Below, one piece after another: positions 1-13,179 of a stretch of DNA of 64,000 bases (position 1 is its first letter; each line of letters opens with the position of its first letter). This DNA comes from Pyxicephalus adspersus (taxonomy: Eukaryota > Chordata > Amphibia > Anura > Pyxicephalidae): contig NC_092859.1 in assembly GCF_032062135.1 (NCBI RefSeq), positions 126,456,129 to 126,520,128 on the forward strand, written 5' to 3'. Both the position numbers and the translations under genes were made by a program. The notes under the pieces were generated by a model. That model was not told where the DNA came from. It did no database searches and saw nothing but the letters and a program-made list of their open reading frames with translations.

Positions 1-3000
1 ATAACTATGCTCATCTCTCAGGGACTTCAAATAAACTAGATTAAGGAAGGTGTCAAAGAGGTGTGATCAAAATTGTAACACAAACCTAATGATTCGTTCC
101 AAAGAATTTTAAAATTGAAAATCTGATAGATAAAGGGAAAAAAAAAATGAAATCGTAAGCATTAATCCAAAAAAAAAAAAAAAAGACATTTTCCTAGGTA
201 GGTTTTTTTTTTTTGGGGATTATTATTATATTTACTTTACCTAACAATTTGCTATAAAGGAGATAATTTCCAGGTAATTCTCAGTGGGCCGAGAAATTTC
301 AAATAACCACAATTACATGTACACCTGAGCAAGGCCAGCAAGCTAAGCATGCAATTACTGTTTTACTGTGAACAAGCACCGTCCTGTTGTGAACCAGAGG
401 TTGATGACATGTTTTAAAGAGACATTTAAGAATTTAAACCATCTTGCAAGTGTTAAATTGTTCAGTTCTTACCACCTCAGAGTTGGCAAATTGAGGTTTC
501 TCAAAGCATGTAATTACAAGATAGTAGAAAAGAAATAAACATTTGCTTTGGTTCAATTTTATACATTTAAAGATGATAAAATAATGCACACCTGCTCTCT
601 CAGTCGCTCTGCTTTTCACCTGACTTAACAACATGCTGTATCTTTGCAGTGTTGAGGGCAGGAAGATGGCCTACTGAGATGGCTTTCTGAACAGCTGCAC
701 TAGATGCCGGCAGCAGCAGAAAGTGATAAAAAGATTATCAAGGCAGGCACCTGTGACCTGCAAACACTATCACCACATTCCTCATCAGAAGGAAATCATG
801 GCTATTCCCTGTTATGCAGCTGTTAACTAGAACATGGTAAAACCTACTAAAACAAAATGCCAAAAAAAAAAATAGCGATTGTGATTACTGGATGAAGCAT
901 AGTGTATATTTAAATCTATGCATTAACTTTGCAGACAAAGCCTTCTGAAGATGCTTGAGTGTAACCCTACTGTAAAACACTACCGGAAATCATTATCAAA
1001 GGATTCTTAGTGTTAAATTATTTAACCCTAAAACTAGTAATCAACGTAAACAGCAAAATGCAGTCTAAGCTGCTGCAAACAAACCCATACGTTCATAAAG
1101 ATCACTGGTTCAAAACTGAATTCTAAATTTGATTTCTATTGCCAAATCATTAGCATAGTACACCCCTTAACTGGCTGCTTCCACACTAAATACTGGTATA
1201 ACAAATACTTGATACTGGTATATCAATTAAAAAGTGTTAGTACAATGCCTGTTACAAACACGTCTCTAAAAAAAAAAAAAAAAAAAAAAAAAACCATCCA
1301 AAAAAAATAGTTGTGTGCTTTAGCTATATGCCTAAACAGACCACAACATTTGCACACTTTGCAATAAAACATGCTCCTTTACTACTTAAGCAGCCCACAG
1401 AAATGAAGATCATTCACAAAGGCCGATAGATCGGGCACCACGGTCTGTTCCCGTCACATTTTCTGAAGTACCGTCAGTTAAAGCACATTGCCAGGACATG
1501 AAAGTCTTAATGGTTGGCTTTGACCCTCGTAAAGCCACGTGACCACAAGCAAGGCTTTCTCCTCTTCCTCGAGCAAGTAAAATTAGCCAATCTTCTAATA
1601 TTTATGAAAACAGAAATTACTATTGGCTGATGAAAAAAATTCTCTATAGCAGTTTAATAAAAAAAAAAAAAAAAAACATTCAATGCATTGTATAAAGGAA
1701 CGTGCTTTGCAGGACTGCAGACAAGCTGAAGATAATAAACTCTAATAGATATGCTGGTTATATGTCTCATGCAGATCTGCTTCTAATTGCTAGTGAGATC
1801 ATACATGCTTAGAGGGATGAAATCAACTTGTAACATATGGGAATATCTATTAGGTTTAAAAGCATTGTAATTAATCTACAAAAAGAAAAAGAATGTGAAC
1901 TCTAAATAGTGCCACTTAAAGAAAATCACAGCTATGGTCAAAACTCAAAAGGACTTTTATGGTAGGATATCCTTATAAAAATCTGTTTGATGCTAATTGC
2001 TTACCCGTGTGCCAGCGGATTGCACGTTTTTCATCTTGGCTAAAAGCAAAGTCCCTATCTCTATGCCTCTGAATCAACAGGATCATTCTGGAATTCATTA
2101 GTTGGAAACACGAGAGACGAGCTACATAATAGCTTTGCTGCATGCACAGCACACTTCAAAAATAACTAAATGAATATGGAAATGCATCTTTCTGTGGCAA
2201 ATTGTTCATTATTGAATCATTATCAACCCTTGTTAGAATTTTCGCTCTCTTCTGGTATGTACAAGATCATTAAAGTGTTTAAGAGCTCCATCATGAAAGA
2301 CAGTGACACTTTATAATCCACTATCTCTTCAGGCAAATACGCTTATGGCTGAGCATAATACTCAAAATAACAACATCCTCTTGACGTATAATTCCTCCTG
2401 TTTTAGTAATGATTCTTTTAAGTGCTAACAGCAGCAGTGAAATATGAGGGCGAAGCCTGCACTTGTTAACACATTCAATTCCTACGAATGCTTACATGAA
2501 CTTAGCAAAGACAAATGCAGTGAGTGTTAATGCCAAATATTTAATGAAGCCAATTTACAAAGGTCATATTCCTATTTCACCTCCTCCTTCCCCCCAAGGA
2601 AAAACATTTATGACAGTTTTGCCAGTTTATATGTTGCTATGGACTAACTAGTGTAACTAGTGCAATTTGTAAAATGGTATAGCATTCAAACATTAGGTCG
2701 ATATTCACACTATTGTGTGTATTTATGACCTGTGAAACTGTACTGTTGTCAAGTTGCAACTATGTATTGCCACAGCAGAAGCAAAACATGACCTGCAATA
2801 CACAAAGGGTAGTTACTAGAAGTGTTAGAAATACCAATGAAGTGATAAGTTAACTTCTGGTCCACCAAACCCGATGTCAATGCATAGTTTGCCCACATTT
2901 GCTATAGTTTCCACTGCAATATTATATTTGTAAGTATTTCAATTATGCCCACCATTGACAGCATGATTCCCAGACCTAAATATGCAGCCAACGGAGTGGA

Positions 3001-4640
3001 AAAATATTTGTTGTATCCCACTGGTGCCAATCTCCTGTGGACTCTTCTCTCCTGGGGTTTCCAGCTGCTGACCATCGACATAAATGCACTCCAGTACAAG
3101 CTCAGGATATTCTCCAACTCACAACAGTGTAACATGGCCCAGACAGACAAGAAAACCCTGAGACAGAACAGAGGGTTTTCACAATATGTGCCTATATGTG
3201 TAGTGCCGACACTGGATTAACCAATATTACTATTTTAAAACAAAGCTGTACATTTAAAATGACTGAAAATTCATTTTGAAGTTGCAGTAACATATAAAAT
3301 GTTATAGAAGCTTTTGGGGACTAAGATTAAATACACTTTTAAATCCAGCAAAAATATGTACTAGGCTACCCCAATGAGTAAAACATCTAAAGAGTTCAAG
3401 CTACATAAAGCGCCATGTTCATCCAAAGAATTAAAAACTAGGTAATAAGTGTTTTTATAGCTGGTAAAAACTAATCTCAGTCCAAAAGCACAGCAAAATA
3501 GGTTAACTCTAAATAAATGCAAGTATAACTTTAAAATAAGGTTTGCTGTGTATTAGTGACTGAAATGTCAGCAATTTCCATGACATTACCTTGGTAAGCA
3601 CCAATGTCTTGAAAAAAAGATTAACAAAACATATACAAAGCAGGAAGATTTCCAAAAGAAATTGCAGACCACCAGGATTTGGATTTAGCTAATCCACTTA
3701 GATTACCATGGCTGCTTCTTAAAGGGACAATACAGGGATACAGGGACAGCAAAATAGGTCACACAGAAAACAATACAATAGCTAACAATATGAATAAAGA
3801 CTAAAGAACAGTTTACATTAACACTGTGAAATACTCATGTCCATGCAAATAGGCATACGGTGATGTCAAGAAGTTTTACTTAAAAGAGAACCCCCAACGA
3901 CAGAACAAAATTTGGATTTTTAAAATAATTTTTTTTTAATATATATATATATATATATATAAAAATAAATAAAAACGCTAGAGTGTACTGGAGGACATGG
4001 AAAGATACTAACCTTCAGATTATACATTATATATTATACAGAATATAATGAATGCTGATCTGCTGATCACAAAAAATGTAGGCCGGCCTAGGATAACCCC
4101 TCTACTACCAACATGCCTAATTTTATAGCAAGCAAGACCGTAAACATAGAGAGAAGTGACATGTGTCCCTCAATGGACTCAATGGAAAAAAATTTTCTTT
4201 TTTGTTGTCCAATGGGGGACACAGGGAGTCACTTACCTCTGACATGGAAAACAGACAAATAAGAACAACCTGCACACTATACAGCTGCCTGAATATCCTT
4301 CAGCCAAAAGCAGGCATCCGCTGAGAACGCAACATTCACCTGATAATATGTGCAAAAGAATGTAATAACAGAGAACCAGATGGCAGCTTTCCAAATATGA
4401 GGAACAGGTGCTTGATGCCAGAAAACCTAAGACACACTACTAGATCTAGAAAAGTGTGTCTAGACAGGAAAGAGGGGAACCCAATTCTGAATATCGCAGG
4501 TATGAATCACAGGCATGGAGAGAAAATTCTGCTTGAGGATCAGAAGACACACAAAGAACAAATAAACATAATGTCCTAGTTGAGGTGAAAGCATATGTAA
4601 CAATAGGCTAGAGGAAAGTGCTTGGCTTCAGCATCACCTG
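1..4640 (-). other. tcf12 intron, mostly single-copy
   Basis: Intron downstream of the last visible exon. It contains A-rich tracts (about 166-184, 1269-1292 and 1660-1677), a TA microsatellite at 3937-3961, and no exon I can support. The stretches at 1380-1620 and 1990-2250 are less AT-rich and free of recognisable repeats; they look like possible conserved non-coding sequence (inference only). At 4160-4230 there are paired GTGTCCCTCAATGG and CCAATGGGGGACAC segments in inverted orientation, probably a small degraded repeat. Confidence 0.6.
3937..3961. repeat. (TA)n microsatellite
   Basis: Uninterrupted TA dinucleotide run about 24 bp long. Confidence 0.9.
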
Positions 4641-5240
4641 ATCCATTACAGAACCAAAAAGAATTATGTTTAAGAGAGGGCCGATAGCAATCAAGGCTGG
4701 GTAGATAGGTTCTGTCCTGGCCAGCATTGCATTTATCTTATCAAGTTTAATTATTCCATGTGCTGCTGCTTGTGTCCTCTCCAAAGAGATTGTGACCATA
4801 AAAGTTCAATTTTGGTTTAATCACTCAAAAGGTCTTTGTTCCAGAAGTTTTGTGGATCATCTAAATGTTGTTTTGTGGTGTTTGCACAGTAAAGGCTTTT
4901 TTTTGCAACTCAACTTTTTGTTCAGGTACCATTGGAAAACAGCAACACTTGTTCCAAAGAAGCCTTTATTTCAAGCCCAAGAGGCTTTTGGGTTTTTCTC
5001 AACAATTGTTCCTGGCAATTATGGTTCAAATCTTGGTTGTTCTACCAGACCGTGGCTTAAAAAACAACAATGGCCAAGACTTCACAAATTCTACCAGGGT
5101 ATGCAAACTTATGAGCAAAACAAAATCTTCAGACCAAAACTACTGATCCTCCAGCCCTGCCCAACAACTTCCAAAAGAAAACCTCTGGCCAGCTCCACTG
5201 CACAACTGTGCAGCTGGAATGGGGATGAAGCTTGAGGGAC
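4640..5240 (-). mobile_element. Tc1/mariner relic (transposase fragment, reversed)
   Basis: Read on the minus strand, pieces of a Tc1-like transposase can be followed across frame breaks: PRSGRTTKI (HTH linker) near 5060, KNPKAS-like near 4985, then QHLDDPQNFWNKDLLSD followed by TKIEL near 4850-4800, and a FGHN-equivalent GHN near 4795. These correspond in order to the DNA-binding and early catalytic regions of Tc1 transposases. Stops and frameshifts run throughout, for example a stop in place of the Glu in the usual SDETK motif, so it is a dead copy. Terminal inverted repeats were not found. The plus-strand open frame at 4792-5235 is an antisense shadow of it. Confidence 0.75.
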
Positions 5241-5865
5241 TGAAATCAACTTCAGCAAAGTAGATCCTGAAAACTGAAAAAAAACGGAAAAACTCTAGTG
5301 TACAGCCAGCTATTTTTCATCTATCTAGTATATATTGCACAGTATCTCTGGTACATAAAATGGTAATACATATATTGTCTGGATCAGGCTCATTCCAAAT
5401 GCTTCCATAAAACACCATATAAAAAAAACAAAAAAAACAAATTCCAAACTTGTTTCTAGGTGAAATCTCATTACTTTCATAGTTATATTCTTTGCCAATT
5501 AGTATAAACATTACAATATCAGTAGGCAACACATTTATGAAGCAAGGCTGCAATACTGCAGTTAACCTGTGTTTTGCCAATCCAAGGCAAAAGCAATAAA
5601 TAAATGTATTACATTTGTGTACAGTATGGATGTGCAAGCAGCTTACTAGCAGTTTACTGCCATCACCTATCCAAACAACAACCTATCCAAGCTGCACAGG
5701 AACTACTGTTTCCACCACTGATGCAAACTAGGCAGCAAAAGCATGGTACAAAGTCACAAAAATATTTGTAATGCAAATATGACTTTTTATATTAATAAGT
5801 GTTTTTACAGCCACTAAAAATTAAAGCCATTTTCTAATGGTTATTATCTTATTACAAGGGGTGTT

Positions 5866-6281
5866 AAATAGCAAATTTTCTTTTGATAAAACAAATAAAT
5901 AAAATCACACAGATGTATAAACCCCTTAACATACCCAGATATACTATATACATTCAAAAATAAAAGGTTACTTAAAAAAAAAAAAAAAAAAGGAGTATGT
6001 CTATATAACTGCCCAACTAAGTCCATCATGCAGACACAAAGGGATAAAACTGTCTCCCAAGGAAAGCGGCAAATAGCAAATTTTCTTTTGATAAAACAAA
6101 TAAATAAAATCACACAGATGTATAAACCCCTTAACATACCCAGATATACTATATACATTCAAAAAAAAAAGGTTACTTAAAAAAAAAAAAAAAAAAAAAA
6201 AAAGATTAAAATATCCCTTGCCCTGATGCGTGTTCAACATGCAGACACAAAGGGATAAAACTGTCTCCCAAGGAAAGCGGC
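5866..6281. repeat. local two-copy duplication beside tcf12 exon 5
   Basis: A block starting AAATAGCAAATTTTC occurs at 5866 and again at 6071 (about 100 bp, nearly identical, each running into a poly-A tract). A second block starting CATGCAGACACAAAGGG occurs at 6027-6070 and 6238-6281. Each copy is block 1, poly-A, a private stretch, block 2. The private stretches (about 5990-6026 and 6203-6237) are unrelated to each other. The second copy ends 35 bp from the exon 5 donor. Either a real tandem duplication with later replacement, or an assembly join error around the poly-A runs. Confidence 0.85.
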
Positions 6282-6315
6282 TTTGGGGGGTTGCGCCAAA
6301 GAATTACCTACTTAC

Positions 6316-6418
6316 CCATCAGATTTGAGTTCATGAAAGGTGTCGGGGACAATCCTTCATGGGGTCCTAATCGACTGTCATTCAAGTGTTCACCGTAATG
6401 AGGGCTGTCTGCAAAACC
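6316..6418 (-). CDS. tcf12: tcf12 exon 5 ([15 protein letters not shown] to SNLMG segment)
   Basis: Fourth coding exon in the window, 103 nt, residues 74-107 plus one base. It reads [18 protein letters not shown], then [14 protein letters not shown], and is nearly identical to TCF12 (mammals have [22 protein letters not shown]). The acceptor is TCTCCCTAG (AG at 6420-6419) with a long pyrimidine run made by the adenine-rich plus strand at 6424-6440. The donor is ATGG/GTAAGT (GT at 6315-6314). It enters in phase 0 and leaves in phase 1, as the next TCF12 exon (KTSERG) requires. I could not find that next exon between 1 and 6315, so it should lie beyond the left edge. A duplicated block ends 35 bp downstream of the donor. 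Confidence 0.95.
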
Positions 6419-6602
6419 CTAGGGAGAAAAGAAAAAAAAAACAGAGCATTAAGCAGATTATGTGGCAGTCTAGCTAATTAAGTGTAATGACACTACTAAT
6501 TCATGTACAGAGTTGTAATTGGTCACTATCATGATAAAGTTAGCAAAACACGAATATTATAAGGAGAGTGCTGGTTATCAACATCTGTGTTACATCCCCC
6601 AC

Positions 6603-6772
6603 CGCCTAGATTGTAAGCTCTGCAGGGCAGGGTCCTCTCCTCCTGTGTCGCGGTCTGTATTTGTGTCATTTGCAACTGTTCAATGTACAGCGCTGCGTAA
6701 TATGTTGGCGTTATATAAATCCTGTTTATTGTTAAAAAATAATAATTATAATAATAATCATCATCATTAATT
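6603..6772 (+). repeat. L2-like retroposon tail (SINE/LINE 3' end)
   Basis: Contains TAGATTGTAAGCTCTGCAGG, a CAGCGCTGCGTAATATG block, GGCGTTATATAAAT and a terminal AAT-rich microsatellite. The AGATTGTAAGCTC...AGGGCAGGG motif and a tail ending in TATATAAAT plus a short simple repeat are typical of L2/CR1-type 3' ends and of SINEs sharing them. Related copies are at 62226-62360 and, inverted, at 63079-63146. Confidence 0.75.
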
Positions 6773-9700
6773 GAAACAGACTCTTGAGTGTCTGTTGTAT
6801 TGTTTGAGAATGACTAACTTTATATTAAAAGGAACCTAGTAAGGCCAGGCTCACTTAATTTAAAACACTTGTTTGGCTTTAATTTCTAAACACTTGTTCA
6901 TTTATAAAGAGTTCAATGTCCATAGTTTGGGCACAAAAGCTGCTGCAATTGCAAGCTTTAGGTTGTGTTGATAGCAGGTACATCTTTTTTTGCCAGTATG
7001 TTATTTACAAACTTCTTAAAACTTGGAGGGGGATAAAATAAAAAAAAAAAATAAAAAATGAAAGCAGCAGGTAACAAAAAGGTAACATTTGGACAATTAA
7101 AGAGCCCAATTTGCTATCATAGCTTCAAAGACAGAGATTACATCCTCGTAGGATGAGGCTTCTCAACTGCACAGAAATATGTCAATGTGCACCTGATAGC
7201 ACTTTTGTAAAGATTATGTACAATTCAATGGGGTTTATAGACAAACATTATATAGACATCTGTCAGATGGAAGGGAGGGAAGTTCAACATGCATTAGCAT
7301 GCAGGGGCCATAAACTCAATTGCTATAAGTTTATCACTTTTCAGGCCATAGGCCAAGATAGATGATAACATTTAGAGGGAATTATCTATTCTGGACGGAA
7401 TCACAGTGTAACCTACCACAGCCATTGTATCCACAGGCTACAACAATAGCCGACCAAATGGCTGCACTGCCTTTAACTGGTATGGTTGTGGGTACATGAT
7501 GCCTCAGACTGATATACAGCCATCTTTACAAGGTATAAAATGGATAAAACGGATGAATGATGGACATGGAGACAGAAACATTATGACATTTACAACTTGA
7601 TCATGAATGCAAAAGATCTCCTCTGGTGGCCAATGCTGCAGCCTCTCATATAAAAAAAACAGCCTAAAGCAGCAGCTGGAAAGGAAACTAAGTGATTTCT
7701 AGCTGAGGTTAACAGAGTTTATTTACACTGTTTAAAAAGCAGCTATACAGAAGAGGGTTTTAACAGATTAGACACTGGATTTGATAAAACCTTGACTCTA
7801 ACAAAATTGTATTAAAACACAAGGTATTCTTTACTGACATTAGACTGATCTGTTTATTAAACCTTGAGGAATTCAAGGCTTCTCCTTATCTAGTCCAGCC
7901 CCACAACTACCCCAGCTCTAAAATAAATTAGCAGGATACACTCCTAACAACCAGCAGCCAATGGGAGAACACTGCACCATTTACTAAAATTGCATATATA
8001 ACGCTGGTTGTTATAGTAGGTGGCAGGGAGAATTCCCACTAGATGCTGATGCAGGTTAGGAAGTGCATCCAGGTAAATTACATTAGAATAAAAGATATGA
8101 TGGCCTCTGGCAGCATTGCCATACCCCAAGTAAACAATTATTATGGAGATATCGGATATCTGTAGTTTGAGGGGGGAAAAAGTTGTTGTCATAGTCAAAT
8201 TTATTATCCAAACGGTTTTCTTTATTTTAGAACACAGCAACAAGAGATAAAATGTAATTGCACCTGTTTTTATAGTTAGTACAGGGAAGCCATTTGCAGC
8301 CCAGTCAGAGTTAGGCTACATACATTGGAAACCTGTCTTAAAAACTACACATGATAACGGATGTATACACGAATGTTTGTTAAGTTTCTGGTGGAATATT
8401 ACTAAATGACTATTGGATTTGAGGCAGTATGGCCCCAGAAGGATATCAATATGAAGAGCGTTTTTACTACTAATACATAAACACAGGTGAAATTTACTCA
8501 TTCACAAATAAACAGCTTTACAAGGAACCTTTTTTACTCCATTTTACCATCCTATCCTAATCCTTAGCATTTCATTCAATTCACATTGCTACAATTTGAT
8601 CACCAAACAAAACGCATTTTACAAAAATCTCTGAAATTACAATCGTTACAGTAATTGAATACTCTAGATAACTTTTATGAGTTATTTTCCTCATAAAAAT
8701 TATGTTTTCTTCTTCTCCTTCTAAAAGTCAACCCTAATGCCTACATCCAAAATCCTGAACTCTTAACTTGTCAAAAACAAATAGGAATTACTACAATTTG
8801 AGACTAACAACAACACTAGTGCTTCATAAGACAAGAGTTTGCTAAACCAATAACGTCCAAGTCTGACAACTGTTGTTGGAGTTCTTATAGTAGAACAGAC
8901 AAAGACTGCCTGCATGAGACATCCAGGACTACAGGATTCCAAAACAGGAGCCAGATCAAAACTCCCACGCTAAATGACTAATACCACCCTCAGATCGGAA
9001 GTAATCTTCTTAGGCTTCTGCCATCTACAAAAAAATGCCTTGATAACTTATCCACTACAAGCACAGAAATCCAATATATATGTATGCAGATTTTCCCAAC
9101 CAGAGATATGTCCAGTAAGGGTTCATATCATATAAAAGATATTTATGCCCAAAAAAATTAATGTAAACATTTTGCAGTTCATAAAAGTTCATATTAAAAC
9201 TAATGGTTTCAGACCACTTTTAAGGTGTACAAAAGTTTAAAACTGACGATTTAAAACGGGTTTTTATTATTTCTATAATTTATATTTAAAAAAAAATCTT
9301 GACGTATGTCAAAGGGGAAAAGGGATATGCTAAGGAGAAATAAAACATGCCAGTTCATTGAATGTAAACAAAGAACTAAACTGTAAAACTGTAGTGTGAA
9401 AGTAAAAAAAATCTAAACAATACCTGGGGTATGCAAAATATATAAAAACTTTGGTAAAAGTACCATGTACAGTAAGTCAGTAATTTTGTTCAGGCAAACT
9501 ATTTACAGCCTGTTTTTTTTTTAATAAAAAATAAATAAATTTCAATAACTGTTTAAATCATTAAATAATAAATGTATATTTTGCAACTAAAATTACTTTT
9601 TTTTTTCACGTTTGTGGGTAGGTACAAGTAAAAAAAAAAAAAGCACACCATCTATTTCCCTTGACTCCAACATTGATACTTCCAGCTCGATTCTGTATTT

Positions 9701-12361
9701 TTAACACTTTAATTCACTCTTAACCAGAAAAAAATTGAGGAAGGATAAATTTAGCGGCCTGCAGGCCCAATTGACACGCCTAAAATATGCAAGGCCATTC
9801 TAATCTGCAAAGATCCTAAGCCTTTTGGTAAAGAAGTCAAAGTTTGTCTAATTACTTTAGCCCCTGAAATGTTACTACTGGCCCATCACTAAGGCAGGCC
9901 CACTTTCCAGGCAAAAAAGATGTGCAAGAGAGCGGACAGGACAGGCACATTTTACCACAAACAGAAAATATTGAAACCATTGCTATTTATTTTGGCATTT
10001 GGAGAAGGTATAAGCATGCGTCTTTATGTGCCTGTAATTTGCAAGCTTCTCTTTGTCTGAATATTATACATCTTTACAGTTGAATTGTTGATTAGTCAAA
10101 ACTGAATCTGTAGGGAAAAACAGAAACTTGGTAGCGCAATTTATTCCATATATTGGGGGTCCTCTATTCACAACAGACTACAGTTTAAAACAAATGTCCT
10201 AACAAGGCTCAGCTTCTAATGAATATATAATACATACAAAAGCCTGTGTTCCAGTCAGACAGCCTAACACCAGATTAAACAATTAATCAATGGACATCCA
10301 TGCAACAAGATAATAACCATGGATTATTCTGCTGAGTGATCACTTGTTGCATATGTTCTTTGTATTCCCTCCCCCAAAGAAATAAATCAGCATTTTAATA
10401 CCTCAAAAAAATTAAATCAACCAAATCAACACAAAAGCTAGGCCCTATATCAGAAAAATCATTATTTGCACACTTTTGTAATCATTTCTGCACAAATAAA
10501 TTCTCAAAATGACATAATTAAAAAATATTCACCTGTAACAGAACAATAAAAGTCTAAAAAAATTATTCGTTCTCAAGGTTAACAGTGGGAAGCAAAAGGT
10601 CAAACGCATTCCCTTCATGCTTATGGTTTGCATTTACTGGATTCAAGATGAGCTTGTAAAAATCTGCTTTTACATATTCTTCATTTAGAAGACATTTATT
10701 TTCCAAAATCATATACACATTGCTTCCCAAACATCTCCCTACATGTGCAGCAATGTTTTAGGCATGGTACATTCCAAACCTAGGTTAGAAATGGGTGAAA
10801 CCCCCCTGACTTTTACTGCAGTCTGTGGCGATGGCAAGGGCATTAATAATTTTGTACTCACATGTATTGGTATATTTTTTCTGGAAAAGTAAAAACATTT
10901 TATTATTTGCAATGTGGTTGTGCTGAGTTTTAAATGGCGGTGTATTTTTTGCTTTTTGTTCTATTTGTATTATAGCCTCCAGATAACATGCTAGTAGTGG
11001 TGCAGTATTTAAGCCTTTTCTAATTGTACTTAAATGGTTCTTAAAAATTCAACAATTTCAGGATTAAAAAAAAAAAAACGCAGCCACCAGGCAACAGTGG
11101 CAAGACCATAGTCTCAAGTAGTTAAGGAATTACTTAATTGCAAGTTAAAAAAAAAAAAAAAAAAACTGCCTAGCAATTTGTTTTTATGATGTTGCCTTCA
11201 TCAAATTGTATATTTTCAATCCTTAAGAAAACTGCTGTGCCTGGGTGGTCCGTGACCAAGCATTAACATTAGAGAAAACATGTATTTAGATTGGACAATA
11301 ATTCACATCTGCAGATGTTTTATGTACTAACTATACAATACCAGAGCTAATAGGAGTAAAGGCAACCATACAAAAATGTAATATGAACCAATGGTACAAC
11401 AGCATGACACTGGAGTTACTTCTACTGCTACAAACGTCAAACACACGGATAAGAAGCAAATAAAGTAAATAAAGTAGAAACCCATAATTATCCCGAGTCC
11501 TCAAGAAAATATATTGCCAAAGAGAATGATAACAAATTGAAAACTTATTAATGGAGTGAATTTAAGTCAGACACCTCATAGCTACTGGAACAATAGTAAC
11601 CATACAGGTCTGGTTTCAGTAAAACAAACTCCAGTCCCTACATATTATTGTACTTTTTGAACAGTACTATTTACTAAAATAGGCCAATAATTAAAACCAT
11701 ACATGTTAGCTTGAATTCTCACTATTACGAGATGAGTTTTAAAAAAAAAATGCAGCACTGCGTTGTGTAGTGTCTGCATGCATTAAACAAACAAGAATGC
11801 CAATTAATTAATGCCTAATGCTTCATCAACCACAGAAAAGTTATGCAGTATACAGCCGCACACTTCAGCGTGCTGGTCAGGTGCACTTATAAATAACCCA
11901 AGCACATCAAAAGCATTGCATGCAAATAATTATATAATCAAAACACACTCGTTGGAATGAGCCCACAAACATTTAAATGAAATTGGTAATGATTAAGTGT
12001 ATTGTTAAGGCCATTTCAGACATGCTACTGATCGCAATGTCCTACCAAAGGGTTTAACTGCACTTTTGTGGTTGCAGTGAATTGGGGTGCGGTTCCTGAA
12101 AGCAGCAAGTCACTCCTACTGGCACGCTGCCTTGCTTTTTCTCCCTTGGTGGAAGAACTGCACCTTAACCTCAAATTCACTCAACTGCATGACAAAGCCG
12201 TTAATAGCATAGTAGTTGGAGTGGAAGCTGAGAGAGGCTAACAGTTCCAATAATAGTTTCTTAATCACATGTTGGAAAGAGGCTTTACACACAAAATAAA
12301 ATATAATACATTTTCTCTGAAAACTGAGGCTTTGAAATATAAATAAAAAACACAAACTTAC
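6773..12361 (-). other. tcf12 intron between exons 4 and 5, mostly single-copy
   Basis: About 5.6 kb with no gene or confident transposon. It has several poly-A tracts (for example 7041-7062, 9631-9642 and 11147-11164) and otherwise AT-rich unique sequence. No splice-flanked coding segment related to E-proteins was seen. Confidence 0.6.
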
Positions 12362-12435
12362 CCTTGAAGATTCATAGGACGGGCTCATCTGACTGCCAGT
12401 TCCCCACGATGAAGTGCCAGATCGTTCATCTATAC
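12362..12435 (-). CDS. tcf12: tcf12 exon 4 (GIDERSG to SYESSR segment)
   Basis: Third coding exon, 74 nt. With the single base carried from the previous exon it gives 25 codons, residues 49-73: GIDERSGTSSWG, then MSPSYESSR. Vertebrate TCF12 has GIDERGGTTSWG and PSPSYDSSR here, so the frog differs by conservative substitutions and a Met in place of Pro before SPS. The acceptor is CTGCAG (AG at 12437-12436) after a degenerate pyrimidine tract, and the donor is AGG/GTAAGT (GT at 12361-12360), near consensus. It leaves in phase 0. The region is low-complexity Ser/Gly-rich linker with no folded domain. It lies 31.4 kb from the previous exon. Confidence 0.95.
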
Positions 12436-12818
12436 CTGCAAATTATGAAAAGGCAGTTAAGTATTAAGAAGTTAAAAAAAAAAAAAAAAAAGTTTTAACT
12501 AAAAAGGTTTAGTTGCTGCTTATATTTTTGCTTCCATAGTTCGTCTCCTGTCTATCCTCATCAACAAAGAAATCTATTTTCCTTGCCTTAATTAGACTCA
12601 GACAGTCTCTGCGCTTCTTTATGCAAAGTAGTTATATCATGGTGGAGGAGAGGCCAAGCAGAGGCCATCAGGGTGCTGTACTCCGCTTCTAGAAACCCTT
12701 AACAGTAGAAACCCTTACTGCACTTTGCCAAAGTACACATCCTAACAGCAGTCAGTTCTTACTCAAGCTATGTGTGGATAAAACAAGTTCAACAATCACT
12801 GTATATGTAAATCAATGT

Positions 12819-12859
12819 TAAAAAAAAAAAAAAAAAAAAATAAAAAAAAAAAAAAAAAA
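12819..12859. repeat. A-rich tract
   Basis: Two adenine runs separated by a single T, immediately before a MITE. Confidence 0.9.
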
Positions 12860-12860
12860 G

Positions 12861-13179
12861 TAAGGCCGGATCTACACGGACCACTTTGCACTTTTATTAG
12901 CATTTTAAGGCTTGCCTTAATACCGCAGGAAAATGCTACAAAACGTCTATGCCGCGTTTTCCAGCGTTTATAGGTGCTTGAAACAATTGAAATCAATGGA
13001 CGTGTGTACCCCACATGTTACTTTTAAAACGCTGCAAGAAGCGTTATGGATAACGTTCAAAAACGTGCTTCGAGGAAAAGGTGTAGATTAGCCCATTGGA
13101 ATGCATAGGAATTTCAAACATGGGCTGTTAAAGCCTCAGGTTAAACGCTGGGGAAAACGTCCATGTAGACTAAGCCTAA
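12861..13179. mobile_element. MITE with TAAGGCCGGATCTACACGG termini
   Basis: The left end TAAGGCCGGATCTACACGG and the inverted right end (reverse complement CTTAGGCTTAGTCTACATGG) form imperfect terminal inverted repeats around about 320 bp of non-coding sequence rich in AAACGCTG/AAACGTG motifs. No transposase. Superfamily not assigned because no clear target-site duplication is visible. Confidence 0.75.

Noticed and set aside
590..640. Possible next tcf12 exon (AGGTGAAAAGCAGAGCGACTG on the minus strand, similar to GKTSERG)
   Set aside because: The phase-1 frame gives GEKQSD followed by a stop, not KTSERG, and no matching donor follows.
4792..5235. 147-codon plus-strand frame
   Set aside because: The minus strand over the same bases carries a decayed Tc1 transposase; the plus frame matches no family I know.
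5317..5637. 106-codon minus-strand frame
   Set aside because: No splice-compatible context, no recognisable domain, AT-rich codon content; judged chance.
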